Of a DNA stretch of 15,069 bases, positions 7,357-15,069 are shown in pieces; within the stretch, counting starts at the first letter, position 1; every line of letters starts with the position of its first letter. Under the pieces are notes generated by a model. The model saw only the letters and a list, made by a program, of their open reading frames with translations. It was not told the origin of the DNA and made no database searches. Origin of the DNA: Rhodospirillales bacterium (GTDB taxonomy: Bacteria; Pseudomonadota; Alphaproteobacteria; Reyranellales; Reyranellaceae). The stretch covers positions 1-15,069 of the forward strand of contig JABMNB010000665.1 in NCBI GenBank assembly GCA_013205335.1, in the 5' to 3' direction. A program made the position numbers and the translations under genes.

Positions 7357-8154
7357 CTACTTGTTGGCGGCGTCGACGGCACGGCGGGCCATCACGCCCA
7401 CCAGGTGGGCGCGGTATTCGGCGCTGCCGTGGATGTCGCTGTTGAGGTCCGTGGCCGACACTTTGATGTCCTTGATCGCGGCCGAGGAGAAATTCTTGGC
7501 GAGCGCCTCTTCCATCGCCTTCACGCGAAAGACGCAGGGGCCGGCACCGGTCACCGCGACGCGCACGCCCGACGCCGTCTTGGCGACGAACACGCCGACC
7601 ATCGCATAGCGCGAGGCCGGGTTCGGGAACTTCATGTACGCGGCCTTCTCGGCCTTGGGGAAGCTGATCGAGGTGACGATCTCGCCCTCGCCCAGCGCCG
7701 TCTCGAACAGCCCCTTGAAGAAGCCGTCGGCCGCGTGCTTGCCGGTGTTGGTCGTCACCGTGGCGTTCAGCGCCACGACGGCCGCGGGATAGTCCGCCGC
7801 CGGATCGTTGTTGGCCACCGAGCCACCCATGGTGCCGCGATTGCGGACCTGGGGGTCGCCGATGTGGCCGGCCAGCTCGGCCAGCGCCGGGATGTGGCTC
7901 TTCACGTCGGCGGAGGTGGCGACCTCGGCGTGCTTGGTCATGCCGCCGATGACGACGTTGGCGCCCTCGAGCTTGATGCCGGCGAGTTCCTTGACGTCGC
8001 CGAGATCGACGACGTCGCTCGGCCGCGCCAGGCGCTGCTTCAGCGTCGGGATCAGCGTCATGCCGCCCGACATCGGACGGGCTTCTTCTTTGCCCTTGAG
8101 CAGGGCGATCGCGTCGGCGACCGACTTGGGGCGATGATAGGCAAAATCGTACAT
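7357..8154 (-). CDS. coxM: CO-dehydrogenase-like Mo hydroxylase, FAD-binding medium subunit
   Basis: A 265-residue flavoprotein subunit of the xanthine dehydrogenase/CoxM family. It passes electrons from the iron-sulfur subunit to FAD and on to an acceptor. The two FAD pyrophosphate-binding motifs are visible: MSGGMTLIPTLK (28-39) and RGTMGGSVANNDPAADYPA (106-124), followed by the CO_deh_flav_C-type C-terminal domain (from about 165). It is shorter than CoxM of proven CO oxidisers, consistent with form II relatives. ATG 8154 has a strong GGAGGAAA site lying in the 15-bp gap after coxL. It is the last gene of the S-L-M group and is followed by the hairpin at 7306-7329. Confidence 0.93.
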   Translation of the reverse strand: MYDFAYHRPKSVADAIALLKGKEEARPMSGGMTLIPTLKQRLARPSDVVDLGDVKELAGIKLEGANVVIGGMTKHAEVATSADVKSHIPALAELAGHIGDPQVRNRGTMGGSVANNDPAADYPAAVVALNATVTTNTGKHAADGFFKGLFETALGEGEIVTSISFPKAEKAAYMKFPNPASRYAMVGVFVAKTASGVRVAVTGAGPCVFRVKAMEEALAKNFSSAAIKDIKVSATDLNSDIHGSAEYRAHLVGVMARRAVDAANK

Positions 8155-8169
8155 CTGGATTTCCTCCGT

Positions 8170-10554
8170 TTACTCGGCCGCCGCGCGCTGGGCGCCCTGG
8201 ATCGATTGCCACACGTTGAGCGGCGTGGCGGGCATTTCCACGTGCTTGACGCCGATCGGCGCCAGCGCGTTGTGAACCGCATTCATCACGGCCGCGGGCG
8301 CCGCGATCGCCCCTGCCTCGCCACATCCCTTCACGCCCAGCGGATTGTGCGGGCATGGGGTGACCTTGTAGCCGAGCTTGAACGACGGGAAGTTGTCGGC
8401 GCGCGGCATGGTGTAGTCCATGAACGAGCCGCTCACGAGCTGGCCGGTGGCCTTGTCGTAGACCGCGCCCTCGAACAGCGCCTGGCCGACGCCCTGGACG
8501 ATGCCGCCATGCACCTGTCCCTCGACGATCATCGGATTGATGATGTTGCCGAAATCGTCGACCGCGGTATGGGCGATGACTTCGACGATGCCGGTGTCCG
8601 GGTCGATCTCGACCTCGCAGATCTGAGTGCCGGACGGATAGACGAAGTTCGCCGGGTCGTAGAAGGCGTTCTCGTCCATGCCCGGCTCGAGCTCGGCGTG
8701 CGGGTAATTGTGCGGCACGTAGGCGGCGAACACCGCCTGGGCCAGCGGCACGTTCTTGTCCGTGCCCGCCACCTTGAAGGTGCCGTTCTCGAACACGACG
8801 TCGGCCACGTCGGCTTCCATCAGATGGGCCGCAATCTTCTTGCCCTTGGCGATGATCTTGTCGGTCGCCTTCATGATCGCTGAGCCGCCGACGGCCAGCG
8901 AGCGGCTGCCGTAGGTGCCCATACCGAAAGGCGTGGTCGCGGTATCGCCGTGGACGATCTCGATCTGGTCCATCGGCACGCCGAGCTTGTCGTGGATGAG
9001 CTGGGCGAAGGTCGTCTCGTGACCCTGGCCGTGGCTGTGCGCTCCGGTCATGACCTGGACATTGCCGGTCGGGTTGAACTTGATCTGCGCCGACTCCCAC
9101 TGGCCGACGCCGGCCCCGAGCGAGCCGACGACCTGCGACGGCGCCAGGCCGCAGGCCTCGATGTAGGACGAGAAGCCGATGCCGCGCAGCTTGCCGCGCG
9201 CCTTGGCCTCGGCCCGCCGCGCCTCGAATCCCGGGTAGTCGGCGATCTTCATCGCCTCGTCGATGATCGGCGGGTAGTTACCCGAATCGTACTGCAGCGC
9301 CACCGGCGTCTGGTACGGGAAGGCCGTGGTCGGGATGAAGTTCTTCCGGCGCAGCTCCGCCGGGTCCATCTTCAGCTCGGCCGCCGCCTTGCTGACGATC
9401 GTCTCGACGACGAACGTCGCTTCGGGGCGACCGGCGCCCCGATACGCATCGACCGGCGCCGTGTTCGTCACGGCCGCCTTCACGTTGGCGTAGATGAGCG
9501 GCGTCGTGTACTGGCCGGCCAGCAGCGTCGCGTACAGATAGGTCGGCACCGCCGTCGCGAAAGTCGACAGGTAGGCGCCCATGTTGGCGATCGTCTCGAC
9601 CTTGAGGGCGAGGAACTTGCCCTCCTTGTCGAGCGCCAGCTCGGCATGGGTGACATGGTCGCGGCCGTGGCAGTCGGTCAGGAAGGACTCGCTGCGCTCG
9701 GCCGTCCACTTGATCGGCCGGCCGACCCGCGAGGCGGCCCAGCAGACCATCGTCTCGTCAGCATAGCAGAAGATCTTGCTGCCGAAGCCCCCGCCGACAT
9801 CGGGGGCGATCACACGCAACTTATGCTCGGGGATGCCCAGCACGAACGCCGACAGGATCAGGCGTAGCACGTGCGGGTTCTGCGAGGTCGACCACAGCGT
9901 GTAGTTGCCCGTGCCCTTGTCGTACTCCGCCGCGGCGGCGCGCGGCTCCATGGCATTGGGGATCAGGCGGTTGTTGACGATGTCCATTTTGGTGACGTGC
10001 GCCGCCTTGGCGAACGCCGCCTCGACATCGGCCTTCACGCCGATCTCCCAGTCGTAGATCAGGTTGCCCGGCGCCTCGGCATGAACCTGAGGCACGCCCT
10101 TGTCGAACGCCCGGGCGAGATCGACGTTGGCCGGCAGGACCTCGTAGTCGACCTTGATCGCCTCGGCGGCGTCCCGGGCCTCGTCATGGCTGTTGGCCAC
10201 GATCATCGCGACGGTGTCGCCGACATAGCGCACGGTGTCGACGGCCATCACCGGATGCGGTGGCGCCTTGTGGGGGTCGCCATGCTTGTCCTTGACCACC
10301 CAGCCGCAGATCAGGCCGCCCACCTTGGCGTCGACAAGATCCTTGCCAGTGAAAATATTGACGACGCCTGGATGCTTCTCCGCCGCGGCAATGTCGATGC
10401 TCTTGATCTTCGCATGGGCATGCGGCGAACGCAGGAAATACGCGTAGGTCGCCCGTGCGAGGGGCAGATCGTCGACATAGCGTCCGGTCCCGGTCAGGAA
10501 GCGCTTGTCTTCCGTACGCAGAACGCGGGCACCGATTCCAGTGGCGGAGGTCAT
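8170..10554 (-). CDS. coxL: Form II CO-dehydrogenase-like large subunit (molybdopterin-binding)
   Basis: The 794-residue catalytic subunit of a molybdenum hydroxylase (xanthine oxidase family). Ald_Xan_dh_C-type domain a/b lies at about 17-145, followed by the molybdopterin-binding domains. Cofactor motifs visible: GGGFGSK (254-260), AYRGAGR (370-376) at the active-site loop, GQGHETTFAQ (509-518), and GCGEAG (743-748) with the catalytic glutamate E746. Proven CO dehydrogenases carry AYRCSFR with the copper-binding cysteine; here it is AYRGAGR, the form II signature, so CO oxidation is not supported and the true substrate (aldehyde, purine or other heterocycle) is unknown. The start is 3 bp after the coxS stop, with AGGGGTG inside the coxS end, indicating translational coupling. 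Comparable in length to typical CoxL (about 800). Confidence 0.95.
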   Translation of the reverse strand: MTSATGIGARVLRTEDKRFLTGTGRYVDDLPLARATYAYFLRSPHAHAKIKSIDIAAAEKHPGVVNIFTGKDLVDAKVGGLICGWVVKDKHGDPHKAPPHPVMAVDTVRYVGDTVAMIVANSHDEARDAAEAIKVDYEVLPANVDLARAFDKGVPQVHAEAPGNLIYDWEIGVKADVEAAFAKAAHVTKMDIVNNRLIPNAMEPRAAAAEYDKGTGNYTLWSTSQNPHVLRLILSAFVLGIPEHKLRVIAPDVGGGFGSKIFCYADETMVCWAASRVGRPIKWTAERSESFLTDCHGRDHVTHAELALDKEGKFLALKVETIANMGAYLSTFATAVPTYLYATLLAGQYTTPLIYANVKAAVTNTAPVDAYRGAGRPEATFVVETIVSKAAAELKMDPAELRRKNFIPTTAFPYQTPVALQYDSGNYPPIIDEAMKIADYPGFEARRAEAKARGKLRGIGFSSYIEACGLAPSQVVGSLGAGVGQWESAQIKFNPTGNVQVMTGAHSHGQGHETTFAQLIHDKLGVPMDQIEIVHGDTATTPFGMGTYGSRSLAVGGSAIMKATDKIIAKGKKIAAHLMEADVADVVFENGTFKVAGTDKNVPLAQAVFAAYVPHNYPHAELEPGMDENAFYDPANFVYPSGTQICEVEIDPDTGIVEVIAHTAVDDFGNIINPMIVEGQVHGGIVQGVGQALFEGAVYDKATGQLVSGSFMDYTMPRADNFPSFKLGYKVTPCPHNPLGVKGCGEAGAIAAPAAVMNAVHNALAPIGVKHVEMPATPLNVWQSIQGAQRAAAE

Positions 10555-10557
10555 GGC

Positions 10558-11043
<486 letters not shown>

Positions 11044-11082
11044 ACTCTTCTCCCCTCACGTATTGGTTCGCGCGGCCGCACC

Positions 11083-11127
11083 GAAGGGCTTCCGCCGGGC
11101 ATTGCCCCAGACTCTCGCAAGCCCTTC
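11083..11127 (-). other. Nested hairpin in the leader of coxS
   Basis: GAAGGGCTT (11083-11091) and AAGCCCTTC (11119-11127) are a perfect 9-bp inverted repeat. Between them GGGC-ATT-GCCC (11097-11107) forms a second stem. The structure lies about 40 bases upstream of the coxS start, in the intercistronic gap after the coxG unit. No T-tract follows, so a role in mRNA processing, stability or translation is more likely than termination. The function is inference. Confidence 0.5.
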
Positions 11128-11156
11128 ACATGGCGGTCAAGGGAATTGCAAGTTAC

Positions 11157-11177
11157 AGTCGCTAACTGCTAACGACT
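11157..11177. repeat. 21-bp imperfect palindrome at the end of the 54-codon ORF
   Basis: The 21 bases from AGTCG (11157) to CGACT (11177) pair in 8 of 10 positions around the centre and contain the direct repeat GCTAAC twice. This could be a protein-binding site upstream of coxS or chance; it overlaps the stop codon of the small ORF. Confidence 0.25.
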
Positions 11178-11333
11178 CGCAAGAAATACGAGGATCAGGA
11201 CGGCTGCACCGGCGCCGATGATCGTCCAGTGACGAAAACCACGCTGCGCTGCAGCAGACGGCACGGGCGGCGGCGGATCTCCCGACGGACCCGACGCCGG
11301 CCCGGACGCTGGCCCTGACGGAGGCATCGTCAT
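11169..11333 (-). CDS. Small single-pass membrane protein, putative detached CoxG tail anchor (54 aa)
   Basis: Its ATG (11333-11331) shares one base with the coxG stop codon (TGATG), and it runs 54 codons to TAG at 11171-11169. Residues 1-30 are low-complexity Pro/Ser/Gly/Ala (MTMPPSGPASGPASGPSGDP and so on). Residues 36-52 form one hydrophobic helix (WTIIGAGAAVLILVFLA), ending in SR. It has no ribosome-binding site of its own, which fits reinitiation by ribosomes finishing coxG. Many CoxG proteins are an SRPBCC domain plus a Pro/Ala-rich linker plus a C-terminal membrane helix; here coxG lacks the last two parts and this ORF supplies exactly them. It may anchor CoxG or the Mo-hydroxylase to the inner membrane by interaction. 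A genomic frameshift splitting one gene is the main alternative. No homologue was checked. Confidence 0.65.
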   Translation of the reverse strand: MTMPPSGPASGPASGPSGDPPPPVPSAAAQRGFRHWTIIGAGAAVLILVFLASR

Positions 11334-11794
11334 CACGCGGCTGCGACGGGTGGCGGCGCACCGACTCGCTCGGCGAACTTTCCGAAGAACTGATCGGCCA
11401 GCTTCTTGGCCGTCCCGGCGATCAGGCGAGCCCCGACCTGGGCAATCTTGCCGCCGACCTGGGCGTCGACGTCGTATTTCAGGATAGTGTCGTCGCCGTC
11501 CGCCGTGAGCGCCACCACGGCACCGCCCTTGGCGAAGCCGGCGACGCCGCCCTGCCCTTCGCCGGTGATCTTGTAGCCGTTCGGCGGATCGATGTCGGAG
11601 AGCGTGACCTTGCCTGAGAACGCAGCACTCACGGGACCGATGCGCAGGCGGACCTTGGCCGTCATCTCGGTGGGAGATAGCATCTCCAGCGACTCGCAGC
11701 CCGGAATGCAGGCCTGCAGCACGGCCTGATCGTTCAGCGCCGCGAAGACCTTCTCGCGCGACGCTGCGATCCTGTATTCACCCTTGATTTCCAT
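11333..11794 (-). CDS. coxG: CoxG-like SRPBCC-domain protein (CO dehydrogenase subunit G family), without membrane tail
   Basis: A 153-residue CoxG/START-like protein. Visible family features are the N-terminal MEIKGEYRIAASREKVFAAL (1-20), CIPGCESLE (29-37), RIGPVSAAFSGKV (51-63) and the C-terminal helix GTAKKLADQFFGKFAERV (127-144). CoxG proteins accompany Mo-hydroxylase operons and are thought to help membrane association and delivery of electrons to quinones. The protein ends right after the SRPBCC fold at APPPVAAA, so the usual linker and membrane helix are missing and are found in the overlapping ORF downstream. ATG 11794 follows GGGAG with 7 bases spacing. It starts 22 bp after the GH17 gene stop and leads into the small ORF, then coxS-L-M. 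Confidence 0.9.
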   Translation of the reverse strand: MEIKGEYRIAASREKVFAALNDQAVLQACIPGCESLEMLSPTEMTAKVRLRIGPVSAAFSGKVTLSDIDPPNGYKITGEGQGGVAGFAKGGAVVALTADGDDTILKYDVDAQVGGKIAQVGARLIAGTAKKLADQFFGKFAERVGAPPPVAAA

Positions 11795-11816
11795 CTCGTA
11801 ACTCCCGGCTCAGCGC

Positions 11817-13748
11817 CTACCACTTGCTGGTATAGGAGTCCGGAGGCAATTCTGCCAGTGGCTCCCGCACCGAGATGTAGATGGTGGCGATGTAGGGAAC
11901 GGACATCAGCATCGCCAGGAAAGCGAACCAGTTGGCCTGGGTGTTCCAGAACAACGTGCGGATGACCCAGCGGCCGCCGTCCGCCGAAACGAATCCGCCG
12001 GCGCCGCCGTCATGCAGCTTGATCGCGCCTTCGGTCACGACCAGCACGATGGCCCAGAAAATCAGCATCGCAGCCAGCACGATTTCGGGCAGGACCGGTC
12101 CGAAGCGACTGAGCCGCCGGTCCATCCGTACGAAGCCGCGGCTGCCGTCGTAGCCCAGCAGGCGGCCGAACGAGAGCGCCTTGGCCACGCGACGATCGCG
12201 CGCCATCGGCTCGGTGCGCAGGATGGTGATGGTCTTCCACAGCATCAGCACGACACTCGGGATGACGAAGCTCCAGATCGGGAAATCGCGGTAGCGGCCG
12301 TCGATGGCGATCTGGCGGAACCAGTCGCCGATGCGGATCACGCCGTCGTACCAGTCGATGCTGATCACGATCAGGTAGAAGATGCAGAGGGCCGTCAGCG
12401 CAAGATAGAGTATCTGAGCCAGCAGGTCGGCGCGCTGCACGATGCGATAGCGCGGCAGCTCCCGCCACGCCCGCCACGATTCGCGGACCCGGGCGCCGTA
12501 GAGCGACGGATCGGCCATCTTGCCCGTCAGACTGTCGGCGATGCCGCGCAGCAGGGCGTAGCTGAACAGGGCCAGGAGGATCGCCCAGAAGGCGACGCCC
12601 AGGGTGCGCTCGAAGTAGAAATTGCGTGTCACGTCGATCCACGTGGCCTGCACGTAGCAGGTGGCCACGAGCTGGGCGAACAGGGCGAAGATGCAGATGC
12701 CCTTCCACTCGCCCGCCTTGCGCCGACTGGCATAGGCCAGCAGCAGCAGGGCCCCGGCGATCGTCGAAATGGTGAACAGGATCTGCCAGCGTGGCTCGGC
12801 CACCACCGGCTTGCCGAGTTGGAACTTGTCGTGGCGCTGAGCGTCCAGCAGGCCCCAGGCGGCGCCGACGGTACCCTCCTGGCGGGCCTTCCAGTACTGG
12901 TCGAACGCCTCGATGACGTTGTATTCGAAGCCTTCCCTCTCCGCGGCGGTGCGGAAGATCGAAAAATACTTCACCTGCTCGACGCGGCCCGGCCTCGCGT
13001 CCGACCGCATGCGCCCGTCGCTCGGCCAGCCGGTCTCGCCGATGACGATCGTCTTGCCGGGAAAGCGGGCCTGGACCTTCTTGTAGATGTCGACCAGGTG
13101 CTTCTCGATGGCGAGCTTGCCGTCGGCCTCCCTGCGATCCACGCCGATCGGCTCGTCTTCCCAGTACGGCAGGATATGGATCGTGATGAAATCGACCTCA
13201 TCGGCCAGCGACGGGTTACGCAGCCAGAATTCCCAAACGTCGGCGTAGGTGACGGGCTGCGTCACGCGCTGCTTCACCTGCCGGATGTAGCGGCGCAGCT
13301 CGTTCGCGGTGAGGTCCTTGCGCAGCAGGACCTCGTTGCCGACGATCACCCGTTCGACCGTGTCCTTGTACTTGTTGGCATGGTCGATCAGCAGGTTGAT
13401 CTGCTCGAGATTTTCCTTGTCGTTGTTGTTCAGCCAGGCGCCGTGCCAGACCTTCAGCCCGTACTTGCCGGCCCGCTGCGGGACAGTCTCGAGGTTTTCG
13501 CCCGAGGAATAGGTCCGTACCGCCTTGACCTTGCCCTGCAGGCGCTTGAGATCCTCTTCGATCTGCTCGGGCGTCGGGAAGGTGCGGGTGAGCGGGCTCT
13601 GCCCCGGCCGGTAGGGGGCGAACGAGACGCTATGAAGGGGCGCCGCATTCCAGCCGGCGATATCGACCGGCCGGTTCGGAACCCACCACCACAGGAAATT
13701 GAGAGCCGCCACGACCGCGAAAGCCAGCAGCGCCACGAGTGCACGCAT
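11817..13748 (-). CDS. GH17-domain membrane protein, NdvC-like beta-glucan synthesis/remodelling enzyme
   Basis: A 643-residue protein from ATG 13748, which begins directly with a transmembrane helix (about 2-23). A glycoside hydrolase family 17 domain follows (about 30-310), with the acid/base glutamate in VIVGNEV (E139) and the nucleophile in VIGETGWPSDG (E238). The C-terminal half has about seven further hydrophobic helices (near 322-340, 350-370, 383-405, 443-465, 491-510, 554-574 and 602-625). The GH17 domain would face the periplasm. Similar proteins in Bradyrhizobium (NdvC) are tied to beta-1,3/1,6-glucan formation and are annotated as beta-(1-6)-glucan synthases. There is no GT2 domain and no NdvB-like partner in the window. 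The frame stays open to a TTG at 13808, 3 bp after the neighbour's stop; neither start has a clear ribosome-binding site, and the ATG is preferred. It lies 22 bp upstream of coxG. Confidence 0.85.
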   Translation of the reverse strand: MRALVALLAFAVVAALNFLWWWVPNRPVDIAGWNAAPLHSVSFAPYRPGQSPLTRTFPTPEQIEEDLKRLQGKVKAVRTYSSGENLETVPQRAGKYGLKVWHGAWLNNNDKENLEQINLLIDHANKYKDTVERVIVGNEVLLRKDLTANELRRYIRQVKQRVTQPVTYADVWEFWLRNPSLADEVDFITIHILPYWEDEPIGVDRREADGKLAIEKHLVDIYKKVQARFPGKTIVIGETGWPSDGRMRSDARPGRVEQVKYFSIFRTAAEREGFEYNVIEAFDQYWKARQEGTVGAAWGLLDAQRHDKFQLGKPVVAEPRWQILFTISTIAGALLLLAYASRRKAGEWKGICIFALFAQLVATCYVQATWIDVTRNFYFERTLGVAFWAILLALFSYALLRGIADSLTGKMADPSLYGARVRESWRAWRELPRYRIVQRADLLAQILYLALTALCIFYLIVISIDWYDGVIRIGDWFRQIAIDGRYRDFPIWSFVIPSVVLMLWKTITILRTEPMARDRRVAKALSFGRLLGYDGSRGFVRMDRRLSRFGPVLPEIVLAAMLIFWAIVLVVTEGAIKLHDGGAGGFVSADGGRWVIRTLFWNTQANWFAFLAMLMSVPYIATIYISVREPLAELPPDSYTSKW

Positions 13749-13811
13749 GGAAAGGCTTGTAGCAGGATCGCCGAACGGAGGTATGGCTTTTCGAGGGCTT
13801 GTCCCCAAAAG

Positions 13812-14909
13812 CTAGAGCGGCCCGCGCTGCAGGCCGGCGATGGCCTGCCGCACGACCTGGTGGCCACGGAACAGTACCGCCTCCTTCCAGTCGTCGGTCT
13901 CGGGGTAGAACTGGCGGCGCATCGCCTTGCGCACGGCCTCGGCTTCCTTGCCCAGCGGGTCGCCGTATTTGTGCAGCCAGTGATCGGCCCGGAACGCCTT
14001 CTGGCCGCTCTCGCGATCGAAGGTGCCGTATTCCAGCGTGCACATGGTGAGCCGGGTCTGCGGCTCCACCAGCACGCGGTTCAACCCGTAATGGCCGAGC
14101 CCGTCGCGGGCCTGCGAGGCCGTCTGGCCCCTTTTCGATTCGGTTACCGACTCGCCCCAGAAGTTGCGCACCCGGCGCGAGCCGCCGGTGCCGATGTCGT
14201 AATGGGTGATCGGTTCGCCGTAGCCGTAGGGGCCGAGGCCGGTATGGAAGTCGACCACGGCCACGTCCGCACGGCCCTTCAGATAGCGGTCGACGATGGC
14301 GTGCAGCGTGCGGTTCGACCAGGAGGCTCCGCCGCCGCCGAAGAACATGCCATCGGCATGGCTGTACTGGCCGCCCGACACGGCGCGGAAGAACTCCACG
14401 TCGCCGACCTTCCGGCGAAAGGCCGCCAGCCTGGCGTCGGCCGCCGCCCGTCCCGCCTCGCTGAAATCCGCCGGCACGAGATCGTCGGCGATCTCGAGAT
14501 AGCCTTCGTTCACCGGGTAAGGCTTGGAATGGTCGACATAGTTGCGGTTGAGGTCGTTGCCTTCCTCGGTCACGCGCCGCGTCCAGGCGAACCCGTAGGG
14601 GTTGATCGCGTGCACGAACAGCGCCGCGGTGCCCTTGGGCAGCCCCGACGCGCCGACGCCGGCCAGCCAATCGACCTGGAAGCCCGAGCCGCAATAGCCC
14701 TCGATCCCGTGCGTGGACGAGATCGTGACCATCACCTTCGAGGCGTCCGTGGGCCCGACCCAGGCCACGTCGGTCGACAGCGCCTCGCCCTTCGGTCCCT
14801 TGGTCGGATTGTCGTAGCGGAAGGTCTGGGCGCCCGCGAGCCGGGCGGCGGCCAGGAACTTGTCGCGCGCCTCGCTGTAGTCGGCGGCGAAGGAGGCAAT
14901 GTTGTTCAT
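13812..14909 (-). CDS. DUF2817 / M14-family metallopeptidase-like protein
   Basis: 365 residues from ATG 14909, with GAGG upstream at slightly long spacing; an in-frame TTG at 14930 would add seven residues. It has the zinc-carboxypeptidase layout of DUF2817: the THGIEG zinc motif with H67 and E70, HAINPYGFAW (100-109) followed by NDLNRN (118-123) with R122, the third zinc-ligand candidate H222 in VDFHTGLG, and the catalytic-glutamate candidate E293 in TLEYGT. No signal peptide is visible, so it is probably cytosolic. The substrate (peptide, amide or acyl-amino acid) is unknown for most members. It heads the long minus-strand run, 63 bp upstream of the GH17 gene's preferred ATG. The 160 bases upstream to the window edge hold no clear gene; TATGAT on the minus strand near 14983 is a -10 candidate without a good -35. 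Confidence 0.87.
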   Translation of the reverse strand: MNNIASFAADYSEARDKFLAAARLAGAQTFRYDNPTKGPKGEALSTDVAWVGPTDASKVMVTISSTHGIEGYCGSGFQVDWLAGVGASGLPKGTAALFVHAINPYGFAWTRRVTEEGNDLNRNYVDHSKPYPVNEGYLEIADDLVPADFSEAGRAAADARLAAFRRKVGDVEFFRAVSGGQYSHADGMFFGGGGASWSNRTLHAIVDRYLKGRADVAVVDFHTGLGPYGYGEPITHYDIGTGGSRRVRNFWGESVTESKRGQTASQARDGLGHYGLNRVLVEPQTRLTMCTLEYGTFDRESGQKAFRADHWLHKYGDPLGKEAEAVRKAMRRQFYPETDDWKEAVLFRGHQVVRQAIAGLQRGPL

Positions 14910-15069
14910 GGTCGACGATACCTCGTCCAAAGCTTCACATATTTCAGGGTCTTCCGGGAATCGAGTGGGTGATTGGGGAGATCATAGGGCGCGAAAAGCT
15001 TGTGGATAGCGGTCTTTCTGCGCTTTGAGGCTCGCAGTAATTTGGCACAGTGAGGGATGGGCAAAACAG

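Noticed and set aside
7334..9100. 588-codon minus-strand frame across coxM and the coxL 3' end
   Set aside because: A same-strand alternative frame through two well-defined cox genes; no family features.
11137..11361. 74-codon minus-strand frame overlapping the end of coxG
   Set aside because: It is Arg/Ser-rich with no hydrophobic segment, in a different frame from the 54-codon ORF that has the coupled start and membrane helix.
12012..14972. 986-codon open frame on the plus strand across the GH17 and DUF2817 genes
   Set aside because: It is the antisense shadow of two clear minus-strand genes in GC-rich DNA; its product is low-complexity and rich in Arg, Asp, His and Leu, with no recognisable domain.
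15050..15069. Possible gene start at the right edge (GTG 15050 or ATG 15057, plus strand)
   Set aside because: Only a few codons are visible and no well-spaced ribosome-binding site can be confirmed, so it is not called.

Overview
The window is GC-rich, tightly packed bacterial DNA. The gene content suggests an alphaproteobacterium, perhaps of the Hyphomicrobiales or Reyranella type: a TetR-controlled RND pump, a form II CO-dehydrogenase-like molybdenum hydroxylase, a GH17 membrane protein of the rhizobial beta-glucan type and a DUF2817 peptidase. This placement is inference from content and base composition; there is no rRNA or marker gene here.

Layout, left to right. (1) 1-153 is the 3' end of an IS5-family transposase, with the IS right end just after it. 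(2) 201-1388 (+) encodes a TMEM43-family membrane protein that starts a few tens of bases from the IS end. (3) 1392-6468 is a classic efflux module: a TetR repressor on the minus strand, a 113-bp divergent control region holding a perfect 10-bp inverted repeat (operator candidate), then a membrane-fusion protein and an RND permease on the plus strand. No outer-membrane channel gene is present. (4) 6469-6610 is a convergent spacer with an inverted, probably dispersed repeat. (5) 6611-7252 (-) encodes pyroglutamyl-peptidase I. (6) From 14909 down to 7357 every gene is on the minus strand: DUF2817/M14 peptidase, GH17 membrane glucanase/transglycosylase, coxG, a 54-codon membrane-anchor ORF, coxS, coxL and coxM, ending at a strong GC hairpin terminator.

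In the cox block the small (2Fe-2S), large (molybdopterin) and medium (FAD) subunits form a heterotrimeric Mo-hydroxylase in S-L-M order. CoxL carries AYRGAGR at the active-site loop instead of the AYRCSFR of proven CO dehydrogenases, so it is form II and its substrate is open. The most interesting item is directly upstream: coxG encodes only the soluble SRPBCC domain, and its stop codon overlaps (TGATG) a 54-aa ORF made of a Pro/Ala/Gly-rich linker and one C-terminal transmembrane helix. Together they look like a CoxG split into a soluble domain and a separate tail anchor. A nested hairpin lies between this ORF and coxS.

No gene-free stretch exceeds 300 bases.
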